Shown in pieces: positions 33,692 to 41,954 of a stretch of 53,434 nucleotides of DNA. The notes beneath the pieces are model-generated. The model did not search any database and was not told the origin of the DNA. It saw only the letters and a list, made by a program, of their open reading frames with translations. Position 1 is the first letter of the stretch; each line of letters begins with the position of its first letter. Where the stretch lies: the NCBI GenBank assembly GCA_031270945.1, contig JAISWZ010000451.1:1-53434 (forward strand), given 5' to 3'. The translations under genes and the position numbers were made by a program. Source of the DNA: Clostridiales bacterium (GTDB lineage Bacteria; Bacillota; Clostridia; Lachnospirales; WQUN01).

Positions 33692-34660
33692 ATGAAAAAG
33701 CTTGCTGCTTTAGCATTAGCGCTATTGGCACTTGTGGCAACGCTTGTTGGATGCGCCACACGCGAAGCCGCGCCTCTGAAAGTGGGATTTGCGCTCCCAG
33801 ATCTGTCCAACGAGTTTTTCGCGAACTACGGCAACTCTGTGAAAGCTGGGCTTGAAGCGGAAGGCTACGAAGTGACTCTGGCCTCATACGGCGGAGAAGT
33901 GGCAAAGGCGACAGAGCAGATAGAGACATTTACTACCCAAGGCGTAGACCTGTTTATCATCATGGGCGCGACCCCTGATCTGCAAGGGGCGCTGAAAGCG
34001 GCGCGGGCCGAGGGAGTGAAAGTGCTCCTAGGCGGAAACGAGATCGAGGGCGCTTACGACGTATGCCTGGTTGCTGACAACAAGCAGATGGGCGCTTTGA
34101 TAGGGAGCATGGGCGCTGACCACTGGAAAGAGCGCTTGAAGGATGATCCTGAAGCAGAGGCGCTTGTGCTTTTGTTCAGCTACAGCGGAGTGGACATGAA
34201 AAACAGGTCTGACGGCATATTTGAGACATTCAAGGCGGAATCAGGGATACCTGAAGAGAAGCTCAGAGCTATTGAGTGGACTACTGACAGCGGCGACACC
34301 ACTGGGCGGACGCTTTTGGAAAACGCCTTCACGAAATATCCAAACATAAAAATGGTTTTATCCATCAGCGACGCGATCAGCCTTACCGCCATGAATGTCA
34401 TGAAAGCCAGCGGCAAAACCGGGGACGAATACGCTGTATACGGCTCCGACGCCACGATCCAGTCCCTGCTTGAGATAGCGGAGGTCAATGGGCCATCCAT
34501 ATACAGGGGAACTGTCAGCATGGGCGATATAGTCGCGCAGACGCTTGAAAGCGCGTCGAAGCTTTTGAAGAATGAATACCCAACCCTGCCCTATCGGAAC
34601 GAGGGGCCAGGCGTTCCTGTGACAGCTGAAAATGTGTCCCAGTTCCTGCCGCCGCAATAA
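33692..34660 (+). CDS. Sugar ABC transporter substrate-binding lipoprotein
   Basis: 322 residues. Lipoprotein signal with lipobox LVGC (Cys at about residue 21). The rest is a periplasmic-binding-protein-like fold (Peripla_BP_4): KVGFALPDLSNEFFANYG, then the hinge segments IIMGATPDLQGALKAA and VYGSDATIQSLLEI. It captures the sugar outside the cell and delivers it to the permease. GGGAGGATG site 7 bases before the start. First gene of an operon with an RbsA-type ATPase and permease. The neighbours suggest a pentose such as arabinose; the sugar is not proven. Confidence 0.92.
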   Translation: MKKLAALALALLALVATLVGCATREAAPLKVGFALPDLSNEFFANYGNSVKAGLEAEGYEVTLASYGGEVAKATEQIETFTTQGVDLFIIMGATPDLQGALKAARAEGVKVLLGGNEIEGAYDVCLVADNKQMGALIGSMGADHWKERLKDDPEAEALVLLFSYSGVDMKNRSDGIFETFKAESGIPEEKLRAIEWTTDSGDTTGRTLLENAFTKYPNIKMVLSISDAISLTAMNVMKASGKTGDEYAVYGSDATIQSLLEIAEVNGPSIYRGTVSMGDIVAQTLESASKLLKNEYPTLPYRNEGPGVPVTAENVSQFLPPQ

Positions 34661-34701
34661 AGGCTAGCAGCTTGCCTCAGGCTTTAAATCGGAGGAATGT
34701 G

Positions 34702-36201
34702 ATGAATGACGTCATACTGCAAACAAGTAACCTTCTAAAGGAATATCCCGGTGTCATCGCTCTTGACAAGATATCCGTCGCGTTTCGGGATGGCGAGGTT
34801 CACGCCCTGGTCGGAGAAAACGGGGCCGGGAAATCCACGCTTATCAAATGCTTGAGCGGCGCGATCTCTCCGGATAGCGGAATAATCGAGCTGGGGAATG
34901 AAGCTTATTCTAGCCTGACCTCCGCCCTGGCCAAGGAGAAGGGGATAGCGGTCATACACCAGGAGTTCAACCTGGTGCCATCCCTTTCGGCGGCGGAAAA
35001 CGTTTTTCTCAACGCGAAGACCTCCCCGGGATTTATCGCGAACACAAAAGAGCGGGAGAAGATGGCAGCTCAGATCTTTGAGTCTATGGGGGTAAGCCTT
35101 GATCCCTCCCAGACAGTCTGGGGCATGTCTCCAGCTAACATGCAGCTGGTGGAAATAGCCAAGGCCATAAGCGGAAACGTAAAGATTTTGATAATGGATG
35201 AGCCCACGGCGCCGCTTACAACAAACGAGGTGTCGATGCTCTTCAAGATCGTAAAGGATCTTCGGTCTCGCGGGGTTGCAATCATTTACATCTCCCACAG
35301 GCTGGAAGAGCTCTTTGAGATCGCGGATCGCGTGACCGTCATGCGAGACGGGAAGCTTGTGGACACCAAAAACATAGAGGACGTCACCAGGCAAAGCCTC
35401 ATATCCATGATGACCGGGCGAGTTCTCTCGAATGTCTACCCCGAGCGGGACCAGAAGATCGGGGATGAAATCCTTAGAGTTGAAGACCTATGCGGGCTTG
35501 GGGTTGAGCATGTCAACTTCTCTCTTCGAAAAGGCGAGGTTCTGGGGTTTGCTGGGCTTGTCGGCGCTGGCAGGAGCGAGATAATGAGCGTCCTGTACGG
35601 CGCGTATCCGAAGACTTGCGGAAACGTTTATATAAACGGCCAGCTGGTGGAGATCAAGTCCCCCTCGGACGCTGTCGCGAACGGCATCGGGCTTATCCCT
35701 GAAGACAGGAAGAACCACGGGCTTTTTCTCTTTCAAAGCGCCCGCTGGAACATCACCATCGGCATCATAAAGCAACTCAGCTCTTATGGTGTCGTAAGCG
35801 CCAAGAAAGAGCAGCAGACTGCTGAAGAGTACATTTCTCGCTTTTCTATAAAAGTCTCAAGCCCTGACCAGCTGGTCTTGAACCTTTCAGGCGGGAACCA
35901 GCAGAAGGTTGTCATAGCCAAGGCAATGGCCTTGGGGACGGACATTGCCATATTCGACGAGCCGACAAGAGGCGTTGACGTGGGCGCGAAATGGGAGATC
36001 TACAAGCGGATCAACGAGCTGGCCGAATCCGGCAAAGCGGTTATCATGATTTCTAGCGAGCTGCCAGAGCTGTTGGCCATGTGCGACCGGATAGTCGTGC
36101 TCTGCGAGCGAACGCAAAACGGCTGCGTGCCAAAGGAGCGCTTCTCGCAAGAGCTCATACTCAGCCTGGCAAGCGGAGGAGAGGAGGACATTTATGAGTA
36201 A
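34702..36201 (+). CDS. Sugar ABC transporter ATPase, RbsA/AraG/MglA type
   Basis: 499 residues with two ABC domains in one chain. The first has Walker A GENGAGKST, a degenerate signature (WGMSPANMQLVEIAKA) and Walker B ILIMDEPTAPL. The second has an altered P-loop (GLVGAGRSE), normal signature LSGGNQQK and DEPTRGVDVG, as usual for this carbohydrate-uptake (CUT2) class. It powers import. ATG 34702 with GGAGG 7 bases upstream is preferred over the ATG at 34672. The gene overlaps the permease start by 8 bases. Confidence 0.95.
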   Translation: MNDVILQTSNLLKEYPGVIALDKISVAFRDGEVHALVGENGAGKSTLIKCLSGAISPDSGIIELGNEAYSSLTSALAKEKGIAVIHQEFNLVPSLSAAENVFLNAKTSPGFIANTKEREKMAAQIFESMGVSLDPSQTVWGMSPANMQLVEIAKAISGNVKILIMDEPTAPLTTNEVSMLFKIVKDLRSRGVAIIYISHRLEELFEIADRVTVMRDGKLVDTKNIEDVTRQSLISMMTGRVLSNVYPERDQKIGDEILRVEDLCGLGVEHVNFSLRKGEVLGFAGLVGAGRSEIMSVLYGAYPKTCGNVYINGQLVEIKSPSDAVANGIGLIPEDRKNHGLFLFQSARWNITIGIIKQLSSYGVVSAKKEQQTAEEYISRFSIKVSSPDQLVLNLSGGNQQKVVIAKAMALGTDIAIFDEPTRGVDVGAKWEIYKRINELAESGKAVIMISSELPELLAMCDRIVVLCERTQNGCVPKERFSQELILSLASGGEEDIYE

Positions 36202-37189
36202 GTTCTTCAAAGGCGCGCTCAGCCAGAAGAGCGCTTTCGCCTTTTACAAGAAATATGGCATATACGTCATTCTAGCGCTCACTTTCCTTTTCTTCGCTTT
36301 TGGAAACGAGACCTTTCTGTCGTCAAAGAACGTTCTGAACGTAGCCAGGCAGGTATCCATGCTGGGGATCGCTACTGTGGCAGTCACCTTCTTGATGATA
36401 GGAGGCGGGGTTGATCTGTCCATAGGCGGGCAGGTAGCCATAACCGGCATAGCGGCGGGACGGCTTATCGCTTTTGCTGGCTTCCCTTGGCCTCTGGCTG
36501 TTTTGGCTGCCATGCTCCTTTGCTTGGGAATCAGCATTGCCAACACTTACTTTGCCACCAAGCTTAACATATTTCCGATGATAGTCACCTTGGGAACGAT
36601 GCAGATCTTAAACGCCATGTCTAATGTTGCAACTAACGGAGTTCCCATTTACGACATGCCAGCTGGCCTTGTAAACCTTGGCCAAGGCTATCTGGGGCCC
36701 ATACCCATTCCTGTCGTTGTGTTTGCCGTAGTTGTAGCCATCGCCTGGTTTCTACTGTACAAAACCTACTTCGGAAGAAGGGTGTTCGCCATCGGAGGAA
36801 ACCCCGAAGCCGCAAGACTAAGCGGGATCGACGTGGACAAGAGCCGCTATGCCATCTCTGCCATAGCTGGCTTTACCATTTCAATAGCGGCGATCCTGGT
36901 TCTGGCCCGGAACTCCTCAGCCCAGCCAAACCCCGTAGCCCAGCTCCCCTTTGACTGCATGACCGCTTGCGTCCTTGGAGGCATCAGCTTTGGAGGCGGA
37001 GACGGCAAGCTAGGAGGCGCCATCGCAGGAGTGTTCATCATAGGGATGCTAAACAACGGCATGCTTTTGATGGGAGTGGATCCCAACTGGCAAGGCGCCA
37101 TAAAGGGCCTGGTTCTCATAGCCGCTGTGGGCATAGACTGCATCCAGAGAAAGCCAAAGAAAGTGAAGCTGAGACATGCTACAAAATAA
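36194..37189 (+). CDS. Sugar ABC transporter permease (BPD_transp_2 family)
   Basis: 331 residues with about 9-10 membrane helices. Typical CUT2 permease text: GGGVDLSIGGQVAITG near residue 75, IGGNPEAARLSGIDV in the middle cytosolic loop (contact with the ATPase), and CVLGGISFGGGDGKLGGAIAG near the end. It forms the membrane channel for the RbsA-type ATPase and the lipoprotein. GGAGGAGAGGA precedes the ATG inside the end of the ATPase gene, so translation is coupled. Confidence 0.93.
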   Translation: MSKFFKGALSQKSAFAFYKKYGIYVILALTFLFFAFGNETFLSSKNVLNVARQVSMLGIATVAVTFLMIGGGVDLSIGGQVAITGIAAGRLIAFAGFPWPLAVLAAMLLCLGISIANTYFATKLNIFPMIVTLGTMQILNAMSNVATNGVPIYDMPAGLVNLGQGYLGPIPIPVVVFAVVVAIAWFLLYKTYFGRRVFAIGGNPEAARLSGIDVDKSRYAISAIAGFTISIAAILVLARNSSAQPNPVAQLPFDCMTACVLGGISFGGGDGKLGGAIAGVFIIGMLNNGMLLMGVDPNWQGAIKGLVLIAAVGIDCIQRKPKKVKLRHATK

Positions 37190-37217
37190 GATTTCGCCAT
37201 CAAAAGGACGTGACACT

Positions 37218-38027
37218 GTGAGCGACTTCAGAAGCGAAAAGATAACTCCGTCCACAACCCGAATATTCACTTCAACAGGAGAGGTTTGCTACCTTGTCGA
37301 GGGAAGCGAGAAGGCTGTCTTGATAGACGCAGGGCTTGGCCTAGGCGACTTGAGCAGCTTTGTGAAAACGCTGACGCAAAAGCCCGTGGAGCTGGTTTTG
37401 ACGCACGGACACATGGATCACGCCGGAGGCGCTCCCGCATTCGGCGAAGCCAGGATCAGCCCGCTGGAAATGGCTACCCTTGAAAGCCATAGCGACATGG
37501 GCATGAGAAAGCGGTACGCGAAGCTTTGGCTTGGGAAAGAGCCGGAAGACAGCGACTTCGTTTCAGGCCCGGTCAACTGGAAGCCTCTTTCGGACAAAGA
37601 CGCCTTTGGCCTTGGCGGCGTGACATTGGTTTTTTATGCCTTGCCAGGGCACACTCCCGGATTTCTAGCGCCTCTTAACATCGAGGAACGCTGGGTTTTG
37701 CTAGGGGACGCCTGCAACGTAATGACCCTTCTAGCCGAGGTGCCGCCTATTCCTATAGAAAGCGTCAAGCATGCGCTAGCCGCCTTTCGCGACGAGCATT
37801 CAGCCAAGTTTGACAAAGTCTACGTTTCCCACGGCCCAGGGGATCTTCCAAAGGCAGTGCTGCAAGGCGTCATTGACGTATGCGATGACATTTTAGGCGG
37901 CCGGACTGATGACGTCCCATTTCCCTTCATGGGCGAAATGATGAGCCTTGCCAAAGCGGTAAATTTCCAAGACATGTCCAGGCTGGACGGTGGCATAGGG
38001 AACATTTTGTACAGGAAGCAGAGCTAA
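37218..38027 (+). CDS. Metallo-beta-lactamase-fold hydrolase
   Basis: 269 residues. The metal-binding motif LTHGHMDHAGG (HxHxDH) is intact, with later metal ligands in LPGHTPG and LLGDACN, and a His near VSHGPGD. Family members include glyoxalase II, lactonases and phosphodiesterase-like enzymes. Linked to a sugar transporter, a sugar-lactonase or esterase role is plausible but not shown. The start is taken as GTG 37218 with AAAGGA 9 bases upstream; an ATG at 37176 inside the permease end is also open. Last gene of the transporter operon, with a terminator beyond. Confidence 0.85.
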   Translation: MSDFRSEKITPSTTRIFTSTGEVCYLVEGSEKAVLIDAGLGLGDLSSFVKTLTQKPVELVLTHGHMDHAGGAPAFGEARISPLEMATLESHSDMGMRKRYAKLWLGKEPEDSDFVSGPVNWKPLSDKDAFGLGGVTLVFYALPGHTPGFLAPLNIEERWVLLGDACNVMTLLAEVPPIPIESVKHALAAFRDEHSAKFDKVYVSHGPGDLPKAVLQGVIDVCDDILGGRTDDVPFPFMGEMMSLAKAVNFQDMSRLDGGIGNILYRKQS

Positions 38028-38108
38028 TCCAACACTTGCCATGGATCTAAGGGGTCTATGCGGTTTGCCGCGTACTTGCGGCTAGCCAACCCTTGCCATG
38101 GATCTTAA
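38021..38108 (+). repeat. 57-bp imperfect tandem duplication at the hydrolase gene tail
   Basis: CCAACACTTGCCATGGATCT at 38029 recurs at 38086 as CCAACCCTTGCCATGGATCT. The matching part begins at the TAA stop of the hydrolase gene. Confidence 0.75.
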
Positions 38109-38149
38109 AGACGCTATCCATATTTGCCAAATCCAGCGCACCAAAATCA

Positions 38150-38182
38150 GGGGCCGATGGTTTTCCATCGGCCCCTCTTTTT
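38150..38182. terminator. Intrinsic terminator
   Basis: GGGGCCGATGG (38150-38160), loop TTTT, CCATCGGCCCC (38165-38175), then TCTTTTT. Ends the transporter operon; the opposing DUF362 gene ends 15 bases later. Confidence 0.9.
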
Positions 38183-38190
38183 GAGATTTT

Positions 38191-39648
38191 TTATTCGCCA
38201 ACGTTCACAAGCTCATACGTCCGGCTGCCAAGCCCAACCTTCTCTGCATGCTCAAGGGTTAGCAGCCCGTTTCTGGAGTTGATGCGGCTTACCACCGACT
38301 GGCCGTCCAAGGCGCTGTACACTAGATCAATGCAGGCCTGGTCAAGCGCCACCGGATCTGTGGACGCAAGGATGCCGATGTCATGCATGTCCGGCTCTGC
38401 AGGGTTTCCGTTGCAGTCGCAGTCTACGGAAAGGCGGTTCATTACGTTGACATAGGCGATGTTTTCGCCCATCGCGTCTTTGACTGCCGTTCCTGCGTCT
38501 CCCATAGACTCAAGAAATGAATCCTGGCTTGAACCGTAGATGCCTGACTTGCTTCTGCCCGCTGTATGGATCCAGCTTTTGCCTTCGCTTGAGGCCATGC
38601 CTATGGAAATGTTCTTGATAGCCCCGCCAAACCCCGCCATGGCATGACCCTTGAAATGAGACAGCACGAGGTACGAATCGTAATCCCCAAATGTGGCGCC
38701 GACTATATGCTCTTTCAGGTGCGTTCCGCCTGTGACAGGCAAGCTCATGGTTCCTTTTGCGTCTTGAATGTCAACCTTTGCGATTGCGGTGTACCCGTGA
38801 TCCTCCGCCACCTGAAGATGCATGGCGGCGCTTGCCCTGCTTCCGCCGTAGGCGGTGTTGCTCTCAACGAAGGTTCCGTTTACGGACTTGACCAGATCTC
38901 CGATTAGCTCGGTTCTAAGGTAGTTGCTGTTGGGCGGCTCCCCTGTCGATATCTTTACCCCGACGTTTCCCTTTGGTTCCCATTTCATGGCGCTATATAC
39001 CGCTTCCAGCCCTTCCGGGCTAATGTCGGAGGTAAAGTAGACCACCGGATCGCCTGACGCTGGCTCTGGGGTTGCCTCTTCCAGCTCGCTTGCCTTCTCC
39101 CCGCTTATGGTAACCTCCATTGCTGTTCCATCCCAGCCTACGTCAAAGCCGAAGCTCTCTGATATGAAACGTATCGGGAGCATGGTCCGCCCGTTTTCGA
39201 TCACCGGCGCAACGTCAAGGGTCTGAAGCGTGTCATTCCTGTACGCCCTCAGGCTCCCAATTGTAAGCTTCACAGAGTCGTCTTTGTAGTTGAGCGTAGC
39301 GCTCTGGGATCCGGCATCCCACTGGACGCTCCCTCCCATGGCCTCGATAACCGCCCGCACTGGCAGAAGCGTCCTTCCGCTTTGCAGAACAGGCGCAGTT
39401 CCACTGTCATCTATCCTCTGCTCCTGCCCGTTTACTGTCATGACCGGATTTCCGATTGAGAGCTTGATGACGCTCTCCGGCTCTGTTGCCGCCACTGCTA
39501 CGGCTTTGGCCTCAATCGGGGCGGCTGGGGCTTGAACGATCTGCTGAGCAGGGGGCGCTGTCTGTCCATTGACCAGAGCAACCGTCCCGATTGCCGCAAT
39601 CGCAATGACTCCAGCTATGACCATCGTTAGAGCTTTCTTGTTTTTCAT
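38191..39648 (-). CDS. Secreted DUF362 protein with copper-amine-oxidase N-terminal-like domain
   Basis: 485 residues. N-terminal membrane/signal helix (about 8-27), a linker, a Cu_amine_oxidN1-type domain (about 60-185: SGRTLLPVRAVIEAMGG and NGRTMLPIRFISESFGF are its paired repeats), then DUF362 (about 200-480) with FKGHAMAGFGGAIKNISIG, CDCNGNPAEPDMHDIGI and SRNGLLTLEHAEKVGLG. DUF362 is a domain of uncertain function, often next to ferredoxin-like clusters; the Asp-Cys-Asp-Cys text may bind metal. Being exported is uncommon for DUF362 and suggests an extracellular role. Stands alone, with a terminator shared with the opposing operon. Confidence 0.85.
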   Translation of the reverse strand: MKNKKALTMVIAGVIAIAAIGTVALVNGQTAPPAQQIVQAPAAPIEAKAVAVAATEPESVIKLSIGNPVMTVNGQEQRIDDSGTAPVLQSGRTLLPVRAVIEAMGGSVQWDAGSQSATLNYKDDSVKLTIGSLRAYRNDTLQTLDVAPVIENGRTMLPIRFISESFGFDVGWDGTAMEVTISGEKASELEEATPEPASGDPVVYFTSDISPEGLEAVYSAMKWEPKGNVGVKISTGEPPNSNYLRTELIGDLVKSVNGTFVESNTAYGGSRASAAMHLQVAEDHGYTAIAKVDIQDAKGTMSLPVTGGTHLKEHIVGATFGDYDSYLVLSHFKGHAMAGFGGAIKNISIGMASSEGKSWIHTAGRSKSGIYGSSQDSFLESMGDAGTAVKDAMGENIAYVNVMNRLSVDCDCNGNPAEPDMHDIGILASTDPVALDQACIDLVYSALDGQSVVSRINSRNGLLTLEHAEKVGLGSRTYELVNVGE

Positions 39649-40372
39649 CCTCTTTGCCTCCTTTGCAATCTTCTTCCCTCACCCGCTGGCGTGGGCAGCG
39701 CACCTCATTTCTAAATCAAGCACACGGCTTTTTAGATCCGCTCTCCTGGTTTGATTCTAATCCATGGAGTTAGCTCCAAGTCAATAGAGGATCCGAATAA
39801 TATTTGAGGGTACCCGCTAGGATCCTAAGAATCCTGTTTCCTCCAAAGCGCCGAACCCTTGAACCCTTGAACCCATTTGCCCAGAAAAAAAGCTGGTCGC
39901 AAGAATGCCTTTATCCCATCTTTGCGCCCCCTTTAGCCCTCTTTTGGCGCTCAGCGCTCCCTGCCCGCGCCCGCCAAGGAAGTTAGCCCCTATCTCTCCG
40001 CTAAATATCCCTCCATATTTAAAATTTACTGCTCGATTCGTTAATTTTTCAAAAACTCTTGCGTGTTTGAGCAGCCAATGCTAAAATGACCTTGCGTGGG
40101 GTGCAAATGCATCAAAGCTTTAAATTCGGCTTTGCAGCGATTTTGGTTGCCAAGGGGGCTGCGGGAGCGCTTGTCAAATATTTGGCCGCATCTCTTTTGC
40201 TTGGCAGGCAACGCTATCACGCGCAAAAACTTGATAGTCTAGCAGAGATTCGTCAAGAATAAGACTATGGATCTGCTGCAATAACCGTCGGCGAGAGAAA
40301 CATTGCTCGGCCGGCGGCGCTGTTTGTGTTTTGGGATATGCACTAAGCAAGGCAAATGACTGGAGTGGAATT
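39649..40372. other. Intergenic region of about 720 bases
   Basis: No gene with a convincing start or family was found. It contains the upstream region of the DUF362 gene, AT- and GC-mixed sequence, and a family 1 element right end at 40333-40343 just before the XRE gene. Confidence 0.55.
40333..40343. mobile_element. Family 1 element, right end only (copy N)
   Basis: TTTTGGGATATGCAC followed by TAA (40344-40346), 26 bases before the XRE gene start. The left end is not identifiable. Confidence 0.5.
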
Positions 40373-41017
40373 ATGCGTAGCCAAAAACAAATGAACCAGG
40401 AGCTTCTCTTCAACCTGAGAGCCCTTTGCGCCCTTTACCGGGTAACAGTGTCTCAAATGGAAGACGAGTCCGGAATGGGGGCGAACTCCTTAGGCAATAT
40501 CGAATCCGGCTCTTCTCCGCAGATTGACAAGCTTCTTACCGCCTCCGCCTACTTCAGGGTAAACTTCGGAACCCTTATAGGCGAGAAACCCTCAATCTAC
40601 GCTGGGCTCATAACCGGGGCAAAAACCGCTGAGCAGATGAGGGCGGCATTCATAGCCAATGTGAGGATGCTTTGCGATAGGCAGGATCTGCCAGAGTGGC
40701 AGCTTCTCGAAAGCTTGGAGCTGAACAAGGACGCGCTTGCAAGGATCGAAGCCGGAGCGACCCCAACAGTGTACAGGTGCGGCATCATAGCGGAAGCGCT
40801 GGACGCGGGAATAGACGCGCTTTGCGGGCTTGCCACGATAGACGACAGCATGCTTAAGAAGAAGCTCAAGAGCATCGCCGATAGGGTGGCGATAGTCAAA
40901 GAGACTTTCGAGTCAGAAGGGTTTGACACGTCCCGCTTGAATTATGAGACGCAGAACAAGCTGAATGAAAAGATCGGAAGCCTGATAGCGGAAGCTGTAG
41001 CAGGAGGGGGCAGGTAG
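40373..41017 (+). CDS. XRE-like protein with two helix-turn-helix segments
   Basis: 214 residues. Two XRE/Cro-type HTH-like segments: about 10-60 (LRALCALYRVTVSQMEDES, then GANSLGNIESGSSPQIDKLL) and about 80-135 (VRMLCDRQDLPEWQLLESL, then NKDALARIEAGATPTVYRCG). The C-terminal 75 residues are helical. A DNA-binding regulator is likely. ATG 40373 has GGAG 7 bases upstream; the longer frame runs into the element end. The next gene starts right after its stop and is a distant paralogue. No effector gene lies between, so targets are unknown. Confidence 0.75.
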   Translation: MRSQKQMNQELLFNLRALCALYRVTVSQMEDESGMGANSLGNIESGSSPQIDKLLTASAYFRVNFGTLIGEKPSIYAGLITGAKTAEQMRAAFIANVRMLCDRQDLPEWQLLESLELNKDALARIEAGATPTVYRCGIIAEALDAGIDALCGLATIDDSMLKKKLKSIADRVAIVKETFESEGFDTSRLNYETQNKLNEKIGSLIAEAVAGGGR

Positions 41018-41695
41018 TTGAAAGGGTACAAGCATAACGAGCTGAACGAGATAATAATGCGCCGCACAAAAATCGCTTGCGGCATAAGAGACCTCTTTGT
41101 TTCCCACGCGCTAATGAAAAGCACGCCTGGGACAAGCCTCAGCTACCACATGAGAATGGGTGTCTCTCCTGGAGTTGACAAAATCTTGGGCATGGCCGAC
41201 TTTATCGGGCTAAGCGGCAACGGCCTGGTTGGCGCCTCCTGGAGCACGGAAAACGATTCGCTCCTCATTCTCAGTCCGCCAAAGACAAACCTGAGCATTG
41301 AAGATATTCACAAGGGCGTGGAAAGGGCTGTCCATACAATCTGCGCGGTTGAAGACATTGACGTTACACAGATCCAATCCGAGGCTGGATTGAGCCAGGA
41401 CTTCGCCTTTCGTGTTGCCAGCTGGCCCATTCTTACAATAACCCAGTCCATGTCGCTAGCGGCTAGGCTTAAGATGAGCATAGACGCCATGTGCGGGCGC
41501 GTTCCTGTTGATGACCGCTGGCTATGGGAAAAAGTCAACCTTATCACAAGAGTGGCTGAGACGTCCGTGGCCAAGCTGGCCGCGCTCACAGACGACGAGC
41601 CCATGGGCCCAAAGTCAAAGGAGGCGCTCCTCATAGGGCTTGAGAAAATGATGTCACTGACTTTCGGAAAGCAGCTGCAGTCGGAGCATGAGTAG
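41018..41695 (+). CDS. Paralogous regulator-like protein
   Basis: 225 residues, TTG start directly after the previous TAG, with AGGAGG about 11 bases upstream, so probably translated by re-initiation. The protein repeats the layout of its neighbour: an N-terminal degenerate HTH (about 12-60, SLSYHMRMGVSPGVDKILGMA), a second segment about 95-150 (DVTQIQSEAGLSQDFAFRVA), SIDAMCGRVPVDDRWLWEKV matching GIDALCGLATIDDSMLKKKL of the neighbour, and a helical end. A heteromeric partner of the upstream protein is plausible. No named family recognised. Confidence 0.65.
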   Translation: MKGYKHNELNEIIMRRTKIACGIRDLFVSHALMKSTPGTSLSYHMRMGVSPGVDKILGMADFIGLSGNGLVGASWSTENDSLLILSPPKTNLSIEDIHKGVERAVHTICAVEDIDVTQIQSEAGLSQDFAFRVASWPILTITQSMSLAARLKMSIDAMCGRVPVDDRWLWEKVNLITRVAETSVAKLAALTDDEPMGPKSKEALLIGLEKMMSLTFGKQLQSEHE

Positions 41696-41864
41696 GAAAT
41701 AGGGGGTTTGCTCGGGAGCGAAAACATCAGGAAACGGCATTCGTTGTTTTCACTCCCAAGCATCCTCCGACGCGCGTGAAAAGCGCAGTTCGTTTCACCT
41801 ATAGTTTAAGGTCTGCCATAATAATCCGGCAACGGATTCGTGTTCGCGCTGATCTTAAGGAGCA

Positions 41865-41887
41865 GCCCGCCTGTGAACCAGGCGGGC
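41865..41887. terminator. GC-rich hairpin after the regulator pair
   Basis: GCCCGCCTG (41865-41873) pairs with CAGGCGGGC (41879-41887). No T run follows, so termination is uncertain. A short ATCA/CATT simple repeat (about 41906-41965) lies beyond. Confidence 0.5.
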
Positions 41888-41954
41888 CGCTTGGTTTGTG
41901 ATGGGGCTATCAATCCATCAATCCACCAATCAATCAATCCCTGTCCCTGTCCAT

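Noticed and set aside
40331-40372. Upstream extension of the XRE gene
   Set aside because: The extra codons come from the end of a mobile element and no ribosome site precedes them.
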